64,000 bases of DNA from Comamonas testosteroni TK102 (lineage in GTDB: Bacteria > Pseudomonadota > Gammaproteobacteria > Burkholderiales > Burkholderiaceae_C): NCBI RefSeq assembly GCF_000739375.1, contig NZ_CP006704.1, forward strand, positions 1,798,001 to 1,862,000. Direction: 5' to 3'. Position 1 is the first letter of the stretch. Every line of letters starts with the position of its first letter. Below the pieces are notes generated by a model, which worked only from the letters and a program-made list of their open reading frames with translations, was not told where the DNA came from and made no database searches. Both the position numbers and the translations under genes were made by a program. Shown one piece after another: positions 8,958-16,394 of this stretch.

Positions 8958-9499
8958 GGCAGCGCCCTTTCGGTCAGCCAGGCGGCGTGCCGCTCGGCGG
9001 TGTATTCGGGCAGCGGCAGGCGCGCGGCGAGCCGGTTGGCGAGCGTGCGCCAGTACGCGGGCGAGGCATCGGCCGGTGCGATGCCGCGCGCCTCGATGGC
9101 GTCGATGCGTTCCAGCACGGCGCGCACTTGCCCGTCGCCCTCGGCGTGCAGCAGCAGGCACGCGCCCGGCTGCACGCCTGGGATGCGCTGCGCCGCGTCC
9201 AGCGAGGTGCAGGCTTGCATCACCATGAGCTGCCAGCGGATCGTGCCGTAGTCGTTGGCCTGCCAGCGGATGCGGCACAAGACCGCGTTCGGCAGGAACA
9301 CGGCGCAGCGCCGCCAGCGGTCGAGCTGGTGCGTGCGCGCGGGTTCGCCGAAGCGCAGGTAGAGCTTGAAACGGGCCTCGATGTAGGCCAGCGCCACGCG
9401 CGTCAGCGGCGCGCTGGCGGGCTGGCCGGAAGGCGCGACAGGTGCAGCCGTGGCCGCGACAGCGGCAGGCGCGGCGGCTGGTGCAGTGGATGCGGTCAA
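8954..9499 (-). CDS. DUF2840 family ICE protein
   Basis: A 181-residue protein I recognise as the DUF2840 family, found almost only between parA and traF in ICEs of this type. Typical segments are RVALAYIEARFKLYLRFGEP and NDYGTIRWQLMVMQACT, with LPEYTAERHAAWL at the end. No catalytic motif or membrane segment is evident and the function is unknown. The best start is a TTG that overlaps the stop of the preceding ribbon-helix-helix gene (TTGA), with GGGAG upstream; an Ala/Pro-rich leader of about 30 residues then precedes the conserved part. Coupling at both ends points to a single transcript with parA, traF and probably traI. Confidence 0.75.
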   Translation of the reverse strand: MTASTAPAAAPAAVAATAAPVAPSGQPASAPLTRVALAYIEARFKLYLRFGEPARTHQLDRWRRCAVFLPNAVLCRIRWQANDYGTIRWQLMVMQACTSLDAAQRIPGVQPGACLLLHAEGDGQVRAVLERIDAIEARGIAPADASPAYWRTLANRLAARLPLPEYTAERHAAWLTERALP

Positions 9500-9780
9500 G
9501 GTGTGTTCTCCCTGCGTTGTTCGGGAAACTCCCGCTCCAGCAGGCCGCGCAGCAGGTCGGCCACGGTCACGCCTTGCGTGAAGGCCGATACCTTGATGCG
9601 CGAGCGCATGGCGGGCGTGATGTCGAGGGTGAGGCGGGCCGTGTAGAGGTCGCCTTTCTGGAGGTCGTCGGCGCTGCCCTGGCGAATCCACGCCTCGGCG
9701 TGAGGATTCGCGGGCGGGCGCGCGCCGATGCCGACGCGCTTGCCTGCGCGTTTGCTGCTGGACGTGTTGCCGTTGCTCAT
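9496..9780 (-). CDS. Small ribbon-helix-helix-type DNA-binding protein
   Basis: A 94-residue basic protein. Residues 45-85, including DLYTARLTLDITPAMRSRIKVSA and TVADLLRGLLEREFPE, show the strand-helix-helix pattern of ribbon-helix-helix proteins. The N-terminal third is Ser/Lys-rich and likely disordered. It overlaps parA by ATGA. Small DNA-binding partners next to a ParA ATPase often act as the centromere-binding ParB or as autorepressors, so it may be the parA-specific partner rather than the distant large ParB-like protein. That assignment is inferred. Confidence 0.7.
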   Translation of the reverse strand: MSNGNTSSSKRAGKRVGIGARPPANPHAEAWIRQGSADDLQKGDLYTARLTLDITPAMRSRIKVSAFTQGVTVADLLRGLLEREFPEQRRENTP

Positions 9781-10415
9781 GCCGGCCACCGCAGAAGTTC
9801 GTCCACCAGGGCGGTGATTTCGCGCGCGGCAGCGCTGTCTGGTGCCGTCTCGCGTGCAAGCCGGCCAGCGGCCACGCTGTCGGCGAACACGATGCGCTGA
9901 TGCACTTCCGCGCGCAGCGCAGGAAGCGGCTGGTCGGCGAGCGCCTGGCGCGCTTCGCGCCCGATCACCGTGGTGCTGACGCGCCGATTGATGACGAAGG
10001 CCGCGCGCAGCGCAGGCCGAAAGACTTGTGCCTCACGGATCAGCGCCACCATCTCGGCGCTGGCCCACAAGTCGTAGGGGCTGGGCTGCACCGGGATCAG
10101 CACGCGCTCGGCCGCCAGCAGCGCGGAGCGCGCCAAGGCGGCGATACGCGGCGGGCCGTCGATGACGATGTGATCTGCCCGCCTGGCAAGCTCTGGCGCT
10201 TCCTGGTGCAGCGTTTCGCGGGCAAGGCCCACGGCGCTGAACAGCCGTGGCAAGCCTTGCTGGCTGCGTCGTTGCGTCCAGTCCAGCGATGAACCCTGCG
10301 GGTCGGCGTCCAGCAGCACGACGTGCTGACCGCGCATCGCCAGCTCGCCGGCGATGTGGGTGGCGAGCGTGGTCTTGCCCACGCCGCCTTTCTGGTTGAG
10401 CAGCGCGACGATCAT
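9777..10415 (-). CDS. parA: ParA-family partition ATPase
   Basis: A 212-residue Walker-type ATPase of the small ParA/MinD group. The deviant Walker A motif NQKGGVGKTT begins seven residues from the start, followed by DADPQGSSLDW and the IDGPPR Walker B-type segment. It lacks an N-terminal helix-turn-helix, as in type Ib ParA proteins. Expected role: segregation or stabilisation of the excised ICE circle. I start at MIVALLNQKGG (10415); the open frame extends upstream, but the family starts here. The iterons lie directly upstream, and the RHH gene follows with a 4-bp overlap. Confidence 0.9.
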   Translation of the reverse strand: MIVALLNQKGGVGKTTLATHIAGELAMRGQHVVLLDADPQGSSLDWTQRRSQQGLPRLFSAVGLARETLHQEAPELARRADHIVIDGPPRIAALARSALLAAERVLIPVQPSPYDLWASAEMVALIREAQVFRPALRAAFVINRRVSTTVIGREARQALADQPLPALRAEVHQRIVFADSVAAGRLARETAPDSAAAREITALVDELLRWPA

Positions 10416-10502
10416 GGCCTGGCCCTCCGTGTTGGAAAGCCCGGCTGTTGCCGCTGCGCTGGTGGCTGCACGGCGGTTGTCCACCGTGGCGCGGCGCTTC
10501 TA

Positions 10503-10644
10503 CTAACCGTTAGAGAATTTAAGTTAGGGAAGTTAAGGGAGGCCGAAACCCGCGCCGCTATTGGGTTTGCGGGCGATCCGTACTCCTGATAGCACGATAG
10601 TCGTACTCCCGATAGCACGATACCCTGTACTCCTGATAGCACGA
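10503..10644. other. Candidate replication origin: three 18-bp iterons plus AT-rich stretch
   Basis: Three direct repeats of GTACTCCTGATAGCACGA lie at 10580-10597, 10603-10620 (one change, CCC for CCT) and 10627-10644, spaced 23 and 24 bp apart, so roughly two helical turns and on the same DNA face. A short AT-rich tract with repeated AAGTTA/GTTAAGGGA words lies beside them (10500-10545), and a CTAAC-C-GTTAG palindrome sits at 10503-10513. The region is between repA and parA; a loose DnaA-box-like TTATCCCCG overlaps the repA stop. This is the layout of an iteron-controlled oriV for a RepA-type initiator. Function is inferred. Confidence 0.7.
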
Positions 10645-10668
10645 GCCCATTCACCGCTTTTCCCGCAG

Positions 10669-11526
10669 TTATCCCCGTGCCGTGAACGGCACGGGCCGGA
10701 AGGTCAGCAGCTCGACCCCATCGCCCGGCATCCGCTCGATGCCCAGGACGTAGCCGGGCAGCGACTGCCGCGCAACCAATGCGCGCAGGTCGTAGGCGAA
10801 GTCCGAAAAGCGCGTGGTGCTGCCAGATTTCCGATACAGGTGCCGGAAATCGAACTGCCAGCCGTGTTGCTGCCGCCCGCCGTGCTTGCGCACCAGCCGG
10901 TACAGCCACCGCTCGATGCCGCCCGTGAGCCGGAAATACGCCGGGTCGATGGTCAGCACCAGGGCGGCATCCATCACGCCCGCATAGAACCAGTCCGGCA
11001 AGATCAGCTCCAACCCCAAGGGCGTGCCCTTGGCATCGGCCAGCTCCTTCCATTCGTTGATCCACGAAAACCGATGCAGGCGCCTTCCCGTGGTTTCGCG
11101 GATGGACGTGGCCACCGTGGTCGATTGCAGGCGATCCAGGGCCGCTTTGAGGCGCTGGTAGTCGCGTAGCGACGTACCGCGCCCGATGAACCGCAGGATC
11201 TCGTAGGGCGTGGCCTGCATCAGCCGCGACGGCCGCAGGCCCGCGTCGCGGGCTTCCACAATCTGCGAGGCCGCCCAGATCAGAATGTCGGCATCCCAAA
11301 TCGTGGCGATGCCATGCTCGGCCGTGCCCTCCACGCGGATCGTGACGTTGCCGCTGTGAAAGTCGATCGGCGCGATGCGCCGCGACTTCGCCAGCGAGAA
11401 GAACGGAAAGGCCATCAAGTCCTGGCTGTCGCGCGGCGCCATGTCGCCCGGCAAAGCGCGGAACAGGTCGAGCTGTTCGCGTTCTTGCGAAGGCCGCTGC
11501 CGGGACGGCAGCGAGGAACTGGACAT
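10669..11526 (-). CDS. repA: RepA-type replication initiator
   Basis: A 285-residue protein of the plasmid RepA (RPA, PF10134-type) group. Characteristic stretches are DLFRALPGDMAPRDSQDLMA, KSRRIAPIDF and WDADILIWAASQI in the N-terminal winged-helix half, and SWINEW and RKSGSTTRFSDFAYDLRALV toward the C-terminus. Such proteins bind iterons and start replication; in ICEs they may let the excised circle replicate and thus persist. The iterons lie immediately downstream. It starts at ATG 11526, 26 bp after the alpA-like gene, and is probably cotranscribed with it. Confidence 0.87.
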   Translation of the reverse strand: MSSSSLPSRQRPSQEREQLDLFRALPGDMAPRDSQDLMAFPFFSLAKSRRIAPIDFHSGNVTIRVEGTAEHGIATIWDADILIWAASQIVEARDAGLRPSRLMQATPYEILRFIGRGTSLRDYQRLKAALDRLQSTTVATSIRETTGRRLHRFSWINEWKELADAKGTPLGLELILPDWFYAGVMDAALVLTIDPAYFRLTGGIERWLYRLVRKHGGRQQHGWQFDFRHLYRKSGSTTRFSDFAYDLRALVARQSLPGYVLGIERMPGDGVELLTFRPVPFTARG

Positions 11527-11552
11527 GGCGATGGCCTGGCGCGTGCCAGCGA

Positions 11553-11834
11553 TCAGCGCGCACGGCTGTCCGCCGAGTGCTGTTCGGCGTACTCAGGATC
11601 GGAAGTCGTCTCGAAGCTGCGGTCGGCGGCCCAGGCGTCGAGGTCGGCGACGGCGTACATGACGCGCCGGCCGAACTTGCGAAAGCGCGGGCCACCGCCG
11701 ATCACGCGCTGCTTCTCCAGCGTGCGCGGCGACAGCCGCAGGTAGTCGGCGGCTTCGTCGTTGGTGAGATAGCGCTGCGGCTGCGCGGCAGCGGGAACAG
11801 GAGCGGCGGCAGGCCGCAAGGGAGCGGGACGCAT
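11553..11834 (-). CDS. AlpA/excisionase-type helix-turn-helix regulator
   Basis: A 93-residue protein with a MerR-like winged helix of the AlpA/Xis class: RYLTNDEAADYLRLSPRTLEK, then GGGPRFRKFGRRVMYAVADLDAWA. Such proteins act as excisionases or as activators of integrase genes. I start at MRPAPLRP because GGAGGTG precedes it; a longer frame exists. Its place directly upstream of repA suggests control of replication and partition rather than excision alone. An Ala/Pro-rich N-terminal tail of about 20 residues precedes the fold. Confidence 0.8.
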   Translation of the reverse strand: MRPAPLRPAAAPVPAAAQPQRYLTNDEAADYLRLSPRTLEKQRVIGGGPRFRKFGRRVMYAVADLDAWAADRSFETTSDPEYAEQHSADSRAR

Positions 11835-11917
11835 GGTGAACACCTCCATAGCTTTCAAAGCTCCGGCCGCACAGCGCAACCGGATGGAGGCAGTCTCAGA
11901 AAACGAAGCTCCGCTGC

Positions 11918-12691
11918 TCAGGGACGTTTTGCATCCCCATCAAAACGTCCCTTCTCAAGCGGCGGCAGTTGTGCTAGGCGGCGATAGCCGCCGCGCATCA
12001 ACGCATCGCCGCGCCGCACGAGGCGGCGCACGCGGGCGCGCAAGTCGCCGTCGGCGTGCCAATCGGCCGCCACGGCGTCGGCACCGAACAGTCCTTCAGC
12101 GACATCGCGCAAGGACGCGCCCGCCAGGGTCGCGTCGAGCGCCTGCAGGGTGTTCAGTTCGAGCATTGCAGCGTGAGTCGGCCTGGGCCTGGTGTCGGCG
12201 AAGCTGTCGCCGGAATCGTGGTCGCGCGCAGGCGTGGCAGCGCCGCCGCGGTGGGCATAGGCGACGGCCATGCCGTCTTCCAGTCCAGGCGCGAGCGCGA
12301 AGCGCAGGCAATGGCCGGGGCTGCGTGCGGTGAGCGCCAGCCCCTTGCCATCGTGGAGCAGTTGCTTATGGCCGGGGATACGCCAGAACGCGAAGGATTC
12401 GGCATCCACGGGCGGATCGGCATCGGGGTAGAGTTGCACCACGGCAGCGTGGCCGGGCTGCCAGGCCGGATGCGCGTCGCGCGCATCCAGGGCCGGGTCT
12501 TCCAGCAGGCGCAGGCTCCAGCGATGCGCCGCGTCCTGTGCTGCCTGTGACCGGCGACGATGGCGCAGCCAATCGAGCCGGTAGTCGGGGTGCCTGCGCA
12601 GGTACTCCCAGGCGAGCGCAAGGCTGTCCAGATGCAGCACGTACAGATACGCGGCAGTCGGATACCAAGACTCGGCGGCGCGATCGGCCAT
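11918..12691 (-). CDS. DUF2285-family ICE regulatory protein
   Basis: A 257-residue protein resembling the DUF2285 / transcriptional-regulator-like family of ICEs. The N-terminal part (WEYLRRHPDYRLDWLRHRRR) looks like the conserved helical DUF6499-type module, and the C-terminal 90 residues (TLAGASLRDVAEGLFGADAV, then RVRRLVRRGDALMRGGYRRL) hold a probable helix-turn-helix. In related ICEs, DUF2285 proteins such as QseM/QseC-linked factors regulate transfer. The ATG is preceded by GGAGGTTGCGTC, a strong ribosome site. The function here is unproven. Confidence 0.7.
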   Translation of the reverse strand: MADRAAESWYPTAAYLYVLHLDSLALAWEYLRRHPDYRLDWLRHRRRSQAAQDAAHRWSLRLLEDPALDARDAHPAWQPGHAAVVQLYPDADPPVDAESFAFWRIPGHKQLLHDGKGLALTARSPGHCLRFALAPGLEDGMAVAYAHRGGAATPARDHDSGDSFADTRPRPTHAAMLELNTLQALDATLAGASLRDVAEGLFGADAVAADWHADGDLRARVRRLVRRGDALMRGGYRRLAQLPPLEKGRFDGDAKRP

Positions 12692-13000
12692 GACGCAACC
12701 TCCTGGGAACAGGAATCGCCGCCACGGCCGGGCTACGCGCTACATCGCCATCGTCAGAACGTCATGGGTAAAAATTGTGGCTCGGGTTGTCAAGACCAAT
12801 TGGCTCCGATGCGTTGCGGTTTCCGTCTCAATGTGGCAGTGGCAGCGCCCCGACCGTGGGACGCCGTACAGGCCAGCCTGCCGCAGCCCAGGCCGGACAT
12901 CATGACTGTTTCGATCAGATTTGCCGGGGTATGCCGCAAGAGTGCCGATTAAGACCTATCCGGCATGACACCAGACTGAGAAAGCCACAGTAGGCCGTAC
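12692..13000. other. Non-coding spacer between DUF2285 and DUF2958 genes
   Basis: About 310 bases without a supportable gene, repeat or hairpin. It contains the ribosome site of the DUF2285 gene at its left end and presumably the promoter of that minus-strand operon. I could not identify convincing -35/-10 elements. Confidence 0.4.
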
Positions 13001-13351
13001 TCAGTCCGGGATGGCCCCGTCGCGCTCGGCCAGCCGGGTGTATTCCGACAGCGTGCGCGTGGGGCGGAAATAGAGGTCGCGCATCACGGGCTGCTGATGC
13101 GGCCCGACGATGCCAGCCAGCTCGGACAGCTTGACGGTTCCTTGCGCCGGCATTCCGATTCCCAGGTCGATGAGGCCCCAGGCGGTGTCGCCATCGGCGG
13201 GATCGAGCGCAGCCAGCAGCCAGGTCACATGCGCGTCCGGCGTGAACAGCCGCACCACGGGCACCGGGTCGATGGCCCGGCCAGCGGCGCGGGCCTCGCC
13301 GTTGGCGAGCAGTTGCGCGCGCTCCGGGACGGTGGCGAGTGGCTGGGGCAT
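13001..13351 (-). CDS. DUF2958 protein, copy 1
   Basis: A 116-residue protein of the DUF2958 family, recognised by VVRLFTPDAHVTWLL, WGLIDLGIGMPAQGTVKLSEL and VMRDLYFRPTRTLSEYTRLA. The family is common in ICEs and plasmids and its function is unknown. I start at MPQPLATVPE, internal to a longer open frame, because the family starts here and a second copy in the window (24481-24831) has exactly the same length. The ribosome site is weak. The upstream AT-rich stretch around 13495-13560 may hold divergent promoters for this gene and for the HTH gene at 13592. Confidence 0.75.
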   Translation of the reverse strand: MPQPLATVPERAQLLANGEARAAGRAIDPVPVVRLFTPDAHVTWLLAALDPADGDTAWGLIDLGIGMPAQGTVKLSELAGIVGPHQQPVMRDLYFRPTRTLSEYTRLAERDGAIPD

Positions 13352-13591
13352 GGTCGGCAATCCCACAAATCCAATGATGCACGGATGCGGTTTCACGCCC
13401 AAGCGCAGAACCGCCAAACCGGATTTACGCCTTCGTGCGCAAGCGCGGATGCGCTTGCGTGGCTTTGCTGGAACCCGCCGATGCGGATTTCCGTAAAGGC
13501 ACAAAAACGTAGAACACCAAATGAACACTATAGATTGTAGCTCTATAGGACGCAATGGGCTGTCATCTTGGTTTTTCGAGGGAAACCATAG

Positions 13592-13897
13592 GTGGCGGCT
13601 GGGAACTCATTGGCGAAGGCGTTGAAGACAGTTAGAAAGGCCCGTGGCTTGAGCCAGGAAGCCTTCTCTGACGTGTCCAGCCGTACCTATATGAGTACCC
13701 TCGAACGCGACCTGAAAAGCCCGACCTTGAACAAGCTGGCCGAGCTGTGCGAGGTGATGGAGATCCATCCGCTCACACTGCTGACGCTGGCCTATGCGGG
13801 CAATAGCCCGCACAAGGCCGACGAACTGCTGGCGCAGGTGCGCCAGGAGCTGGAGGCGGTGTTGAAGGAACGCGACGCGGCGAAGCCGCGCGCGTGA
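13592..13897 (+). CDS. XRE-family helix-turn-helix regulator
   Basis: A 101-residue protein with a single Cro/CI-type helix-turn-helix (ALKTVRKARGLSQEAFSDVSSRTYMSTLE, about 10-38, then SPTLNKLAELCEVMEI) and a charged C-terminal helix (about 74-101) that may dimerise. The start is a GTG at 13592. It is one of the few plus-strand genes in this part of the ICE and is divergent from the DUF2958 gene, an arrangement usual for a regulator of ICE core genes. It ends toward a strong hairpin shared with the convergent DUF736 gene. Confidence 0.85.
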   Translation: MAAGNSLAKALKTVRKARGLSQEAFSDVSSRTYMSTLERDLKSPTLNKLAELCEVMEIHPLTLLTLAYAGNSPHKADELLAQVRQELEAVLKERDAAKPRA

Positions 13898-13924
13898 CGT
13901 TGTGATGTGCTGCGACCAGCAGCA

Positions 13925-13954
13925 CAGCGCCCCGCCGCGATGGGCGGGGCGCTG
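13925..13954. terminator. Convergent hairpin, 12-bp perfect arms
   Basis: Arms CAGCGCCCCGCC (13925-13936) and GGCGGGGCGCTG (13943-13954) around a 6-base loop lie between the convergent HTH and DUF736 genes. There is no clear T-run on either side, so it is a hairpin-only or bidirectional terminator candidate. Confidence 0.6.
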
Positions 13955-13960
13955 CGGCGG

Positions 13961-14275
13961 TCACGCCGCCTGGGGCTTGCTGCGCGACCAGATCAGGTCG
14001 TGCGTGCCGTCCTCGCCTTCGATCAGGCGGGCATAGACCGGAGCCGGGAACGAAGGATCGTCGAGGGTCACGGACAGGTAATCGCGCCCGGCCTCGCTTG
14101 TCTTCTTCCACGCCGCGCCGATGTCGTGGCCGGCGGCCTGGAGGCGGAAGTCGGGGGCGTTCTCGCTGCTGCCCTTGTCGTTGGGAACCAGCTTGGCCTT
14201 GACGTTGAGTGTCAGGGTGCGAAGCGTGCCGGTGAAGCCGTCTTTGTCTGCGGTGAAGGTGCCGATGTTGGCCAT
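13961..14275 (-). CDS. DUF736 family protein
   Basis: A 104-residue protein of the DUF736 family, recognised by its start [18 protein letters not shown], the middle [18 protein letters not shown] and the end [22 protein letters not shown]736 is widespread in conjugative elements of alpha- and beta-proteobacteria; a small beta-rich protein of unknown function. The ATG is preceded by AAGGAG, and the upstream open frame is rejected. It lies at the edge of a 785-bp gene-free stretch that precedes the arsenic cargo. Confidence 0.88.
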   Translation of the reverse strand: MANIGTFTADKDGFTGTLRTLTLNVKAKLVPNDKGSSENAPDFRLQAAGHDIGAAWKKTSEAGRDYLSVTLDDPSFPAPVYARLIEGEDGTHDLIWSRSKPQAA

Positions 14276-15020
14276 GATGTTTTCTCCTTTCGGTTGAACA
14301 AGGTTCGCGCCCATCGCGTCCTTGTTGTGATCCGGCCGGCAGGGGACGGGCTGGCCGCACCGCTTGCGGTCGAAACGCAGTGGAGAGCCGGGAGGCGAAA
14401 AGAATTTGCTGCGCGAGGAAGCCGTGCAGCGGCGGGGAAATTGTTTTCGCCGGACGGTTGCAGCCATGAAGCCCGAGGCGCAGCCGCGCCACCGCCAGGA
14501 TTCACAACGAGACAAGGACGCCTTGGGTCGAACCGCTCCGAAAGGAGATAGGGCCTGCTCGGCATCCCCGCTCGAAGGCTTCTCCGGCTCGCCCGCTGAC
14601 GCGGGCGAGGTCAACCCCGCAACGACAGGCGAGAACGCCTCCACCACACCTTGCGGCGCCGGTCTTGAGGCGTGGCGTGGAAGCTCCATAGCGATGCCGG
14701 GCGGGTTGTCCGTGAACCGTCCTTCGTGACGTGATGGGCAGGAACCGCCAGCGTTGAGGACGGCACGCACCTGCACAACCTGCCGCAGCAAGCGCCAGCG
14801 TGTTCGCCAGCGCCCCGTTCATCGCGGCGGGGCGCTGGACGGGCCGATCCGGCGCAGCCGGTTCGGCCACATCGAGGGGCGCCAAGCTGCGCGCGGCGGG
14901 GATAGCCCGCAGGGCTTTCCCCTGGAGGCAAGCGAAGCGCGCAGCGCCGCAGGCGCGAAGGCGTGAGCAACTGTCTTGAAAGTCAAGCCTCGCAAGCGCG
15001 CAGGCTCCATTCAATTGAAG
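14276..15020. other. Gene-free stretch at the core/cargo boundary
   Basis: These 745 bases hold no gene that I can support; open frames are GC-bias artefacts. A perfect 9-bp hairpin, CTCGCCCGC / GCGGGCGAG with a TGAC loop, lies at 14588-14609. The stretch probably includes the DUF736 promoter at its left end and then leads to the arsenic operon, so it likely marks an insertion point for cargo. Confidence 0.4.
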
Positions 15021-15024
15021 CGTT

Positions 15025-15060
15025 TTGCCAATGATTCAATAAATGTTGTATTATCGAATC
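15025..15060 (+). promoter_or_regulatory. arsR promoter and operator; possibly leaderless
   Basis: A TTGCCA -35-like box (15025-15030) and a TATTAT -10-like box (15049-15054) are 18 bp apart. An inverted pair GATTC (15033-15037) and GAATC (15056-15060) brackets the -10 and is a plausible ArsR operator. The arsR ATG follows seven bases after the -10 and no Shine-Dalgarno is visible, so the transcript may be leaderless. Confidence 0.5.
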
Positions 15061-15390
15061 ATGAACGAGACCCAAGCCATTTCCGCCCTCGGCGCCCTGG
15101 CCCATACCCAGCGGCTGCGCGTGTTCCGCGCCCTGGTGGTCGCCGGCCCCGAAGGGCTGACACCCAGCGTCCTCGCCGACCAGCTCGACGTGGCCCGCAA
15201 CTCCCTGTCCTTCCACCTGAAAGAACTGGCCCATGCCGGCCTGGTCACCATCGAGCAGCAGGGCCGCAACCTGATCTACCGCGCCGACTTCACCCAGATG
15301 AATGGGCTGCTCGGCTATCTGACCGAGCACTGCTGCCAGGGCGGCGCGTGCGAGGTCACCGAATCCTCCTCTGCCTGTACTTCCTGCTGA
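15061..15390 (+). CDS. arsR: ArsR-family arsenic-responsive repressor
   Basis: A 109-residue winged-helix repressor: ALGALAHTQRLRVFRALV, the recognition-helix region SVLADQLDVARNSLSFHLKELA, then the wing GLVTIEQQGRNLIYRADF. The candidate As(III)-binding cysteines are C-terminal (HCCQGGAC near 90-97, plus CTSC at the very end) rather than in the helix-5 ELCVCDL position of the E. coli type, which fits the C-terminal-site ArsR group. It heads an operon with arsI, arsC, acr3 and a second arsC. Arsenite binding would release it from the promoter region just upstream. Confidence 0.9.
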   Translation: MNETQAISALGALAHTQRLRVFRALVVAGPEGLTPSVLADQLDVARNSLSFHLKELAHAGLVTIEQQGRNLIYRADFTQMNGLLGYLTEHCCQGGACEVTESSSACTSC

Positions 15391-15403
15391 AAGGATCACC
15401 CCC

Positions 15404-15874
15404 ATGAAGCGCTTTCACGTCCACCTGCACGTCGATGACCTGAACCGCAGCATCGGCTTCTATTCCCAACTGTTCGCCGCGCAGCCCGCGCGCGTCGAAG
15501 GCGACTACGCCAAATGGATGCTCGAAGACCCGCCGGTCAACTTCGCCATCTCCACACGTGGCAACAAGCCGGGCATCGACCACCTGGGTATCCAGACCGA
15601 CGATGCCGAGGAATTGGCGGTGCTGAAGGCCCGCGCCGAGGCGGCCGACATGACGCTGCTGGACGTGGGCACCACGACCTGCTGCTACGCGCGCAGCGAG
15701 AAGCACTGGATCACCGATCCGCAGGGCGTGGCCTGGGAGCACTTCCACACGCTGGGCAACATTCCGGTCTTTAACGAAGCGGCGCCTGCAGCGACTTCCG
15801 CCGCAGCGTGCTGTACCCCGGTGCGCGGCAAGCCGGTGGGCGTTGCGGTGAAGCCGGCTTCCTCCTGCTGCTGA
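15404..15874 (+). CDS. arsI: ArsI-type glyoxalase-fold C-As lyase (CadI-like)
   Basis: A 156-residue vicinal-oxygen-chelate protein with the metal-site pattern of ArsI/CadI: HVHLHVDDLNRSIGFYSQLF at the start, HLGIQTDD in the middle and the cysteine pair in TTTCCYARSEKHWITDPQG near residue 90. ArsI uses Fe(II) and oxygen to cleave the carbon-arsenic bond of trivalent methylarsenic and aromatic arsenicals. The C-terminal tail has further cysteines (ACC, SSCC) that may bind As(III). It lies 13 bp after arsR. Many databases call it cadmium-induced protein CadI; the arsenic context supports ArsI. Confidence 0.82.
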   Translation: MKRFHVHLHVDDLNRSIGFYSQLFAAQPARVEGDYAKWMLEDPPVNFAISTRGNKPGIDHLGIQTDDAEELAVLKARAEAADMTLLDVGTTTCCYARSEKHWITDPQGVAWEHFHTLGNIPVFNEAAPAATSAAACCTPVRGKPVGVAVKPASSCC

Positions 15875-15886
15875 TGTGAGATACCC

Positions 15887-16384
15887 ATGACCACCGACAA
15901 GACCTACAACGCCCTGTTCATCTGCACGGGTAACTCGGCCCGCTCCATCCTGGCCGAAGGCATCCTCAATGAATTGGGCCAGGGGCGCTTTCGCGCCTAC
16001 TCGGCGGGCAGCCACCCCAAGGGCGAAGTCCACCCACTGGCGCTCGCCACGCTGGAGCGGCTGCACATGCCGACCGCCGGCTACCGCAGCAAGAACTGGG
16101 ACGAGTTCGCGGCGCCCGGTGCGCCGGAGCTGGATTTCATCTTCACGGTCTGCGACAACGCCGCCGGCGAGGTCTGCCCCGTGTGGCCGGGACGCCCGAT
16201 GTCGGCGCATTGGGGTGTGCCTGATCCCGCAGCCGTCGAGGGCACCGACGAACAGAAGCGCAAGGCATTCACGGATGCGGCGCTGACCTTGCGCCGGCGC
16301 ATCGAGCTATTCCTGTCGCTGCCGATGCAACGCCTGGATGCCATGTCGCTGCAGCACGAGCTGCGCAGCATCGGCACGAAGTGA
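15887..16384 (+). CDS. arsC: Arsenate reductase, low-molecular-weight phosphatase type
   Basis: A 165-residue protein with the P-loop FICTGNSARS (residues 11-20), whose cysteine attacks arsenate, and the general-acid loop VPDPAAVEG. The CDNAAGEVCPVWPG segment supplies further cysteines. It reduces As(V) to As(III) for export. It is thioredoxin- or glutathione-linked depending on subgroup; the subgroup is not decided here. It is close to arsI (12 bp) and acr3 (10 bp) in the same operon. A glutaredoxin-type arsenate reductase three genes on is an unrelated fold with the same activity. Confidence 0.9.
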   Translation: MTTDKTYNALFICTGNSARSILAEGILNELGQGRFRAYSAGSHPKGEVHPLALATLERLHMPTAGYRSKNWDEFAAPGAPELDFIFTVCDNAAGEVCPVWPGRPMSAHWGVPDPAAVEGTDEQKRKAFTDAALTLRRRIELFLSLPMQRLDAMSLQHELRSIGTK

Positions 16385-16394
16385 GGTCTGCGCG

